From a virus: a stretch of DNA of 41,040 nucleotides. Positions 1 to 12,000 of this stretch are shown here, one piece after another. The notes under the pieces are model-generated. The model had not been told where the DNA came from. It did no database searches and worked only from the letters and a program-made list of their open reading frames with translations. The stretch is taken from positions 1 to 41,040 of IMG/VR virus record IMGVR_UViG_3300040809_001432. One strand, given 5' to 3'. Each line of letters starts with the position of its first letter. Position 1 is the stretch's first letter. The position numbers and the translations under genes are program-made.

Positions 1-3000
1 GACAATTTGTAGAAATAGCTAATGATTTAGGTTACAATGGACCAATTAAAGAGCATGTTGATTTAATATTAGATGAATATACAAAAGGAAAAAACAATAA
101 AGATCCTTATTTTTTCAGTGATATGGCTGCCAGTAAAGGGGTAATTGTTTACAAAGAAATAATAGTTGATACTGATCAAAGGTATTTTCAATTGTCTAAA
201 ATACATAATAACAATATGTTGGGTAATAAAGCAGTCAGCGTTTATAGAAATGGTAAACAATTGATCTATGGTCAGGATTATACTTTTAACACTGAAGGAT
301 TTGTTGATTTTTTTGGATTTAAAAAAGTTGACGATATTATAGAAATATGTGAGTATGACAATACCAATGGATCATATATACCACCTACTCCTACGAAATT
401 AGGTTTGTATCCTAAATATATTCCAGAAATTTTTATAGATAATACAAATAATAGTTTTATTACTGAAGAAAATAAAGGACCATATAAATTTTATGGACTG
501 CAAAAAAATGAGCCAAATGACGAAGATATATTAGGATGGTTTTATCCTCTATATTTAGATTATGATTTAGCTTGTATTTCTGATGAAAACAATGAATGTG
601 TTATTATAACTTTTGCTGGGTTAAATCGTGTTTTTTATATGCCTAAATCTGATCAAAATAAAGGAGCACAAGATTCTATCTATTTTGACGAATGGAACGA
701 AGGAAATGTCTACATACAAGGTCATGACGGTAGTTTAGTTTATGCATATAAAGATTTTCGAGATGAATTAATTTTAGAAATAGAAAAAAGAATTTATAAC
801 AATATTAAAATAAATTATGATACAAATTTGTTTGATATAAATGAAATAATTCCTGGTCGTTATAGAAATACTAATATAACAAGAAGCAGCTTAAATGATC
901 CATTAATTAGTGACTTTATAAAATGGACAAGATTTATAAATGTTGAATATGCTATGCATCAGTATTTTGATGTTAATAATAGTTTTACTTACAATTATAA
1001 CGGAAGCAAGTTAGATAATTACGAAGTGTCTCCTGGGTGGTGGAGACAAATTTATACATACCTTTTTGATACTGATAGACCACACACGCATCCATGGGAA
1101 ATGCTAGGATTTAGTATTAAACCAATATGGTGGGATGATCAATATGGAAGTTACCCATATACCTCAGACAATTTATTAATGTGGTCAGATATAGAAAAAG
1201 GCATAATTAGACAGCCTAATTTTTTTATCAATAAAAAATATACAAGACCAGGCTTAACAAAAATTATTCCTGTTGATAACAAAGGAAATTTAGTAAGTCC
1301 TTCTAAATCTGGTGTAATTAAATATTATGATAAAAAATTAGTTAAAAAATCTTTTGTATTTGGTGACGGGTCTCCTGTTGAAACAGTTTGGAGAAGATCG
1401 AGTAATTATAGATTTAGTTTGATAAAAAGTTTGATACTTTGTAAGCCTAGTTATGTATTTGGAACAGGGTTCGATAGGGCTAATCAAGTTAGGAATGATT
1501 CAGAGCAGATTATTTATTTGCCTACACAAAACCATTTTAGGTTACAAGATTTAGTTTTTCCATATGTAGAAAATGAAAATTTTTACACAAGTGGTCTTAT
1601 TAATTATATTGCAGAAAATCAAAATACTTTATTTTTTAATAATTATGAAAATTATAGAAACATTTTAGTATCTCTAAATAATCAAATTTCATTTAAAGTT
1701 GGAGGATTTACCGATAAAGATAAATTTAAATTAATTTTAGATAGTAGAACACCTTTAAATGAAGGAAATGTTTTTATTCCATTAGAAAATTATGATATTT
1801 TGTTCTTAAAAAGTTATCCTATAGATGAATATGTATATAGTGGTGTTGTAATTGAAAAACAAGCCGAAGGATGGTATATTAGCGGTTATGACACAGCTTA
1901 TTCTAAATTTAAATACATTCCGATAATACCGAGAGATGCTGATACAACAATAAATGTAGGAGGTATAAGCAAGTCATATGTTACATGGGAAGCTGGTAAA
2001 ACATATGCAATTGACGCTATAGTAAAAGTTGGTGATGATAGTTTTTATAGATGTAAAATTACGCATGTAAGTGGTGATAATTTTGATAATTCTAAATTTG
2101 TAACTTTGCCTAGATTACCTATTGTTGGTGGAGTTGATGCAAAAACTAGGAGATATTTTTCACAAAATGTCGAAGAATTATCTTACGGAACGTTATTATA
2201 TGATATACAAGAGGTTGTTGATTTTTTGTATGGTTATGGTCATTATTTAAAAACAGTTGGATTTACATTTGATAGATTTGTAGAAAGCCAGTTAGAAGTT
2301 GCAGATTGGAGCTATGCAGTAAAACAATTTTTATTTTGGACAACTCAAAATTGGGGTGCAGGTTCTTTAATTACAGTGAGTCCAGGTGCAGATAGATTAA
2401 ATTTTTCTACAAATTATGGAAGTGTTGGTAATGTAATAGATACTTCCCAAGGTTATTCTATATATAAAGCTGATGGAACAGTGATTAAAACGTCAGAGGT
2501 AAACTTTAATAGAGATAATGATAATAATTTTAGTGTAACAACTACAGGTAATGATGGTATTTATTTTATTAGAATACCCACTAATTATGCAGAGCATGTA
2601 GTTATTATAGATGATAGAACAGAATTTAATGATATAATATATGAAAAAAATTCAGGATATAGGCAAGAAAGAATTAAGGTAATAGGTTATAGAACAAATG
2701 CATGGAAAGGATCACTAGATATTCCAGGTTTCTTTTATGATGACGCAAAAGTTAAAGAATGGCAACAATATGTAGCATATAATGTAGGAGATATTGTAAA
2801 ATATAAAGAATTTTATTTTGTAGCTAAAAATAAAATTGATGCAGTTGAGAATTTTGATTTTACGGATTGGAAAAAACTTGATACCTTAAAAGAAGCTGGA
2901 TTGTACACTAATTTTGATTATAGGATAGAACAGTTTAAAGATTTTTATGATTTAGATAGTGATAATTTAGATGTAGAACAACAAAAAATGGCTCAACATT

Positions 3001-6000
3001 TAATTGGTTATCAAAAAAGGAATTATTTACAGAATATTATTAATAATGATGTAAGCCAATTTAAATTTTATCAAGGGTTTATACAAGATAAAGGTTCTAA
3101 AAATTCGCTTACAAAGCTATTTGATGTTTTAGCAAGTGCAGATAAAGATAGTTTAGAATTTTATGAAGAATGGGCAATTAGGCAAGGAGTTTACGGTGCT
3201 GTAGATAATTTTTATGAATTTGATTTTAAATTAAATGAATCAAAATTTAGATTAACTCCTCAACCTGTTGAAATAAATGTTAACAATAAAGATAATATAG
3301 ATTTAATTTATAGAATAAATCCAACTGAAGCATATTTTAGTGACGGTAATAGTTCTTCACCGTTTCCGTCTTTCAATAATACAAAAACTTATGTAAAACA
3401 TGCAGGTTATGTTTCTCCTAGTGATGTAGATTATACACTTGCAGATTATACAGATTTGTTAAAAGTAAATTTAAATGATATTAAAGTAAACGAATATTTT
3501 TGGATAGGTAATGATCCAAATGGTTGGAATATATATCAATATAAAAATTATAATAAATTTATCAAATTTGAGGTCATCGGTACAGACAACCTTGCCTTAG
3601 AATTTGAATTTGATATAGAAGATGATTTTCAAATAGGACAAATAGTCGGTGTAAGTAATGTAGAAAAAATTACATTTGTTGGGCAAGATTCTACAGTAAT
3701 TGCTAATGATTATGTAAGTTCTTTTTCAGGCGTTTTTCAAATTACGGATATTCAGATTAATAAGATTATATGTGCATTAACTGATCTAGCATTATTAGTC
3801 CAGATTAATACAGACTCTTTACAAGGCGATACAACTGGAATAGTAAGTATTTTTTCGTCTGTTAGGGTTTCTAATTTACAAGGATTAGAACAGTTAGTGT
3901 TAAAAGATTATCAATTAAATAAGAAAATTTGGGTAGACGAAGATGCTGATAAAAATTGGAGTGTATATCAAATTAATCACGAGTTTAAACTTTCTACCTC
4001 TGTAACAAATCCTGCAAAAAATATTACATCGTTTGGAAACAAAATTAGTATTAATGATAGAAATACAGTGTTAGCAATAGCAGATCCTTTACAAAATGAC
4101 GGAATTGTTTATGTTTATACAAGGCCTAGTATAAATCAAAATTGGAAATTATTTCAAATATTATCACCTGAAGAACCAGATAGCGAGTCGTTTAACATTG
4201 GTGATAGTGAGGAAAATGCAGGAATTATTTTTGTTATAACAAATAATAGTGTAGAAAATATAAATTTAGTATACAAAAATGGTGAAAAAATAAATGAAGC
4301 AAATTATAGCATTAATGTAGAGAATAATCAAGTAATAATGACATCTGCTATTTTAGCAGATGATACTATAACAATATCTTTCCTTAAACACATCATACCT
4401 TATAAATTTGGAGCAAGTCTTGATGTAGAAAATAACAGCAATCATATAATTGTTGGCGCACCGGATGCATCTTATTTAAAAACTAGAATAAAAGGAACTT
4501 TTGATCCTACTATGAATTATAGTTCAGGAGATATTGTAAATTATGAAGTTCAGGATATTGGAGTAAAAAATTATTATAGGGCATTAGTTGATATATTACC
4601 AGAATCTTCTGCTCAAGAATTTAACGCTTTTTTTAATTATAGTAAATGGTTGTATGATAATAATTTATATTTTGAAAATTCTTACAGTTTTCCATTGTTA
4701 TTTACAGGAACATACAACGAGAGAGAAGAGACTACTGATCATCTTATTATTAGAATTCCATCTACAGTTTATAATGGTATTAAAGTAGATGATCAAATAG
4801 TTTTACACTGGAACACCCTTACAAATGCCAATCAAACCCAATTAGAATTAGTAGAAAGACAGCCCTTTGATGGATTATACAGTCAAATTGATAATGTTTT
4901 CTTGAATAATAAACATACGATATTGTATAAATTTAGTAAAATTATAAAAGTTGCCAACTCTGCAATATCATTAAGCAAAGGGCAGCAAATAAGTTCTACT
5001 ACAGCTAATGCAGAAATAGAGCAGGCAATTAGTATTGGAAACTCAAATGATTTTATAATCTATTTAAAAAATATACAAGGAAGTCTATTACAAGTTGATT
5101 CAATAAAGGTTGGTATACAAATAGTTGGAAACTATGAATTAATTGCGCCCTTAGAAGAAGAATCTATCGTACAAGATGAGTTTGCTGGATTTATTGCAAT
5201 ATCGACTCCGGCATATACTACAACATATAATAGAACTGATTCAGGTAGAGGATTAATAATTAGAGAATTAATTACAGAAAAAAGTCCAGATCAAAATTTA
5301 ATTTATAGTAACATATTAGAATATGATAATGCTAGTTTGATTAGGATATTGAGTTATGAAGATTATAATTTAAATAATTTAGGAGAATATAATCCTATTA
5401 CTAAAAATTTACGATATTTTTTGATTAGGGCTTCAAAAACATTAACAGATACTTACGTAGATGACTCGATTAATTTTTATTTTAATCAATTACCTAAAAC
5501 TGTCTCTGTCTTAAAAGTTAGGAATACAAGATTTACAACTAAACCTGTTGTTGTAAAAGGTGAAACACTTAGACAAAAAAATAATAGTCTTGCTACTGTG
5601 ACTATTTTTAGTGATACAGTTGAAATAGATCCTGCAACAATTAATTTTTCTAATCCTGTATATCTTATACAAGTTCAAAATGTAAGCGAAACTTCTTTTA
5701 ATTTTATAGATGATCTTGTTGGTTCTGAGAGTGGTGAATTATTTTGTAGACCTATAGAGGAACCTGTTGTACCTAAATTAGATACTTTAGAAGAAATAGG
5801 ATTAAACACAAATTTACTCATTAATAATAATCTTGATATATGGAATACATGGGATGGATATATTATATATCAAGAAAATAGAACCGATTCAAACGGTTTA
5901 CCATATGTACCATATGCAAAGTATATAGAAGATGGCATAAATTTAACGTCGTTTGATGGCAACAATCCAAATGAAAGAGTCGGTCAAACTATTAGAGAAA

Positions 6001-9000
6001 TTAATGAATCAGGAAATCCTACAAATAATACAGCAGAGGTAATGTATGTACAACGGATTGGAAATAACAGGTTGATTTTATTTGTTAATAATGTGCAAGG
6101 TAATTGGAGGTTAGGACAAGATCAAGATCAACCTGCTCAATTACAAATGGATGCTCACCCAACCGGACAAGATATTTTTTCACGACTTAATATTTTCAAT
6201 TTTGACAGAGAATTTGGAGTTTCAGTTAATGTTATTTTACCAAGTGAAGATGTAGGTAAATTTTTTGTAATTGATTACGGATCAGAAATACAAGCAATTT
6301 TTGATCAAGTTACAGCACAACCAAAAAATATTTTGATTAATCAAGAATATTGGTTTTTTAATAATGAATCGATACAAGGTCTACCTAGATTAGCTGCTTA
6401 TCCTAATAACAATTCTGTTGTTTGGGAAAGGATATATAGTTTGTCAATTGATGACACTGGTACAGCGTCAACTTATGAAAAAGAAGGTGTAGTATTTGTT
6501 TATAAAAAAATTGGAGCAAAATATCAATTAGTAAAAAGGTTGTTGGGTCCTGATAGACAAAATAATTATAAATGGGGCAGTAATTTAAAAATTGGAAATT
6601 TTCAAAATGTTTCAAAAACATTTATACTTGCTGATAATCCAAAACGTTTATATTTTGTAAAAGATGGAAATGATAATGGTATTGTTTATAATTGGGACTA
6701 CGCTACAAATAAGAAATATAAAGGAGTGTATAATGAAAACGAAACATACTTTACTGGAGATATTGTATTTGTTCCTCGTAATGTAACAGAAAATGTATTT
6801 TCAAGTGATATAGGAATTTTTGATGGAACTTTGTTTGAATCATTAACCAATGGATCTGTAAATGTTTTAAAAAATAACAGTTATGAAATAAATACCGATT
6901 ACTGGAAATTAGCCGATGAATTAATTGATTATGTTGGTTTTGTACCAAACAATTCTGGTAATGTGCAGTTAGACTCTACCGACATAAGCACATTATCTGT
7001 TGATGGTCTTATAAAATTTGGTTTAAATTTTGATATAAGTGATAATGCAGAAGTTTTAGCTGTATTAATAAAATATGATAATACTAACAAAAATAAAATA
7101 AGCATTTTCCGAAATGATCAAGGTTATTATAGATTCAGTCAGATAATAGAAGCAGACACTCCTGAAATAGAGTTTGGTTATAGTTTTGCTTTAAGCAGCG
7201 ATGGTAACACTTTAGCAATAGGTGCTCCCTTATTTGATACAAAAAGAATAAATGTTGGTAAGGTGTATGTTTACAAATTAGAAAATACAAAATTTGTTTT
7301 GAAGCAAGAATTGTCTAGTCCAAATAATGAAATTGAAGAAATGTTTGGAATAACAGTAGATATAAATGATAATTTAATTGCTGTAGGAAGTGCTAATGCA
7401 GACATTAAAGTAGAAACAACGTATGATAGTAATGATACAATTTTTGATAACGGACTGACAACTTTTAAGTATACAAAGTCTGACAAAGGAGCCATATTTG
7501 TTTATGATGATATAAATGGACATTACGTGTACGGTAATAAAATTATCTATGATAACCCGTATGCTAATTCTTATGATCTTGGAGAAAATTTTGTATTAAA
7601 AAATAAATTTTTGTATGTTTCTGATCCTAATTATACAAATGAAAATGGTACTATCGGATATGTTTTAAATTATTCTAACATAGAAAATAAATTATACGAT
7701 AATATAAGTAGGCAAAAACAAACAGTTGATTTATCAAAAGTAAAGAAAATTTTCCTGTATAATACAAAAACTAAAGAAATAATAAAATATTTAGATTACG
7801 TAGATGTATTACAAGGAAAATTACCAGGTCCTGCTGAACAAAATATATCATATAAATTATATTATGATCCTGCAATTTACTCAACAGGAGGATCTTCTGT
7901 AGTAGTTGATCCAACGACAGCATGGACGACAGAAAATGTTGGAAAAATTTGGTGGGATTTAAGCACAGTAAAATATTACTATCCTTATATAAACGACATA
8001 TCGTTTTCTACTAATTTTTGGAATAAGCAATTTTTAAATACTAATGTAGATTTATATGAATGGGTAGAAAGTCCATTACTTCCATTAGATTGGAACGAAT
8101 TGTCAGAAACTAATGAAGGATATAGTTTAGGAATTACAGGTAGAGCAAAGTATACTGACTCATATACAGAAAAATCAATTTACAACAATGTTACTGATAG
8201 AATAGAAAAAAAGTATTACTTTTGGGTAAAAGATGCCAAAAATATACCAGATTTAGATAACCGGACAATTAGTGCATACAAACTTCAAACATTAATGAAA
8301 GACCCATTAAACGAAGGGTACGAATTTGTTTCTCTTATTAGTGATAATGAATTTGCAATTTATAATTGTGAAAAATTCTTAAATGATAAGGATGTAGCAA
8401 TCAGTTTTCAAATATATAAAGATACTGATCAACGCATAAACACTCATTTTCATTATGATATAATTACAGAAGATATTGAAACAAATAAAATAAAAGAAAA
8501 TTTATCTGTAAAATGGATTGATAGTCTAGTAGGATATGATTTGTATGGTAGGTCTATTCCTGATATATCTATAGGTGAGAAATATCGATATGGCAATTTA
8601 ACAGAACCAAGGCAAAGTTGGTTTGTTAATAGGCAACAAGCATTAAAAGAATATGTTCAACGTATAAATCGAGTACTTAAAGAAAATTTAATAGTTGATT
8701 CAAAAAATTTAAAAAATTTATATTTAAAAGATGAATATCCTTTAGAATCATCTAACCAATACGATTTAATTGTAGATAATTTAGATGCATTAAATTTATA
8801 TGGTATTGCAAAAGCTGAACAGGCAAGCATAGATATTACGGTTGAAAATGGAAAAGTTGTAAGTGCGAGGATAATAAATCCGGGTCGAGGTTATATAAAA
8901 ACTCCTACATTTACAGTTATTGGACAAGGATCTAATCTTGAATTAAATTTTACACTTAATGCTATCGGATCTATAGTTAATGTTGATATTGTAAATGCAG

Positions 9001-12000
9001 GAGAAAATTATAACAATAACGCTAGTGTAGAAATTAGAAAATTTACTGCATTGGTGTTAAATGATGAAACTATAAATGGTAAATGGGCATTATACGAAAG
9101 AAATTATACTGCTAATTCTTGGAATAGGGTTAGAAGTCAAGGATACGATACAAGAGCATATTGGAAATTTATAGATTGGTATAGTACTGGTTATGACAGT
9201 ACAACTCCTATAAATTTTATAATAGATTTTTCTTATCAATTAAATTCTATCAATGATACAATAGGAAATATTGTAAAAATTAATACTATAGGATCAGGTG
9301 GATGGTTGCTACTTAAAAAGGTTGATAATCAAGATAATGTTGACTATTCAATTAATTATGAAACTATTGGACGAGAAAATGGTACAATTGAATTTTTAAA
9401 TACATTGTATGATCCGTATGCAGCCTATTATAATTTTGATTTAAAAAGTTTTGATATTAGTTTTTATGACGATCTTCCAACCACAGAGGTAAGAATTATT
9501 GCTAATGCAATCAAAGATGATATTTTTGTAGATGATTTAGCTATAGAATATAATCGTTTATTTTTTGCAGCTATTAGATATGTTTTATCAGAGCAAGGTT
9601 ATGTTGATTGGTTGTTTAAAACAAGTTTTATAAGAGTAAAACATAATGTAGGTAATTTACGTAAAGATGTAACTTTTAACAATGATAATTTACCAAGTTA
9701 TGAGGACTATGTCAACGAAGTAAAGCCTTACAAGACAAAAATTAGAGAATATATAAGTTCTTATGAAAAAATTGACAATAATCCATTATTAACAGCAGAT
9801 TTTGATTTGGCACCTGCATATGTTGATAGAGATAAAAGGATATTACCACAACAGATTAAAGTCTTTGGAGATGTTTTGTATGGAGTATCCGACGAACATA
9901 TGACTTATCCTAATAAAAATTGGTTAGATAATTGTTATTATGTAGTAACAGACATAAAAATATCTTATTCTGGGTATGGATATAAAACAGTTCCTACTGT
10001 TAGATTCGAAGGCGGCGGTGGTAGTGGCGTTAAAGCAGTTGCATTTTTAGGTGAAAATGGATCAATTGTAAACATAGAAGTTATAGACGAAGGTTCGGGA
10101 TACTTGCAAGCGCCGCAAATTTATATTGATGGCGAAACATATAACGATTTTGCTCCTGCTAGGGTAAGTGTTATTTTAGGTAAACCTCTTGTACGTAGTA
10201 CGTTAACAAAAATAAAATTTGATAGGATAGCAAAGACAATTTTTTATAGTAATATCGATGAATCTTATACAGAAATAACTTCAGGATCAAAATATATATT
10301 TGATTTATACTGGCCAATGTCTTTATTGCCAAAAGATGTAAATGTGTACGTAAACGGAGAAAAACTGTTGTTTAGTAGATATAAGTATGAAAATGTATTA
10401 GATAATACCAAGTCATACACTAGGTATCTAGGTAGAGTAACATTGGTAGATGTGCCTAGCAATTATTCTGAGGTGAAAATTGAGTATAAAAAAGATATTA
10501 ATTTATTGCCAGCTTTAGATAGGTTAAATTATTATTATTCACCTATAGAAAATCAATTTGGAAATACTCCTAATCAGTTGTTAGACGGTATCGATTACGG
10601 AGGTGTTGAAGTTAAAAGTTTTGGATTTGGTAATACAACCGGATGGGATTCGCATGCATTTTTTGTTAATCAATATGATACATATGATACAACATTTGAA
10701 GACCATGTAAACACAGTTGGTAAAAATTTACTGTATAACAGCAATATAGGATATAAGATTCAAATAAATTGGACAAATTTTGCAAAGGCAGTTAATGCTT
10801 TAGTAAAAGGAGACAGTGTTGAAATTGATAATCATACATTGTTCTATTCAATATTTAATGTAAACCAATTAGGAGAACCTGTAACAGATCCTTTAGATGG
10901 TACAAGTATTTTAAATGTACTAGATGAATTAGTATCAGAACTGGTACTTGACCAAAACGGAAATGTTGTTTTAGATGAAAACGGCGATGCTTCGTATCAG
11001 TTAACACCAAGAATTACAATACGTAGTGTTGAACAAATATTGTTATATGGATTGAATAGTGTTGATTTAGAAGAACTTGCAATATACAATATTGAAACAC
11101 AAATAATTCCAATTATATCTACATTAACCGGAAGTCAGGTTGAAAATTTAATAAATGAAACAAATTCAGTTTTAAATGATGTAAAATTAATTTTTAAAAC
11201 ACCGTTAGAAGAAAATGTCCAGTATAATGTTTATTATAATGGATTAAGGATAGATGATATTAATTTTGTAACTGATCCAACTAATATAACTAATCCTAAT
11301 GCTACACTTGCTACAATAATAGGCGACGGTTTACAGCAAGAATTGATTTTAAGAGATATAGTTTCTGATTATCAAACAGATGATGTTGTGATACTACGTA
11401 AACCTACAAGCGATGGTAGTTTTTTACCTACTGATTTGGATTATGATACATTACTTGTTGGAGGAAATTTAGATTATACCAATGCTAAAGGAATAGAATC
11501 AGCAGATATTGTTGTAGATGGAGATAATTTTGTAACGCATACTACATCAAAAGGACCTGAAGAAAATGTTCCTGGTTTAGTTCAAGATACATTAGATATA
11601 AAAGTTTATGAAAGACCAATTGTAGGATCTTCTAATATTTTCTCCATGAATTATATAACAGATGGAATTAACAACACTTACAATATTGGAAATTATCCTT
11701 TATCTGCAAGAAATTTAATTGTAAAAATTGACAAAGAAATAGTAACTAATTATTCTGTGAATTCTAACAAAACAATTACATTTAATACCTTATTACCTGC
11801 TGGTAAACGTGTTAATATAACAACATTAGATTACAGTGGTTTTGATGTGTTAGATGTTGATACAATTGAATGTATATTGTCTACGAATATCTTTGTTGTG
11901 AATGCAAGATGGGAAGAAAATTTACAAAGTGAAGTATCTGTAAATGGAAAAGAAATAGACTATGTAATTGTGCCTTCTAATACAGAGTTTAGCGATAGTA

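Noticed and set aside
123-125. ATG as start of the giant protein
   Set aside because: The same frame is open back to the window edge and reads as ordinary protein (ending 'KDPYFFSD'), with no ribosome-binding site just before 123.
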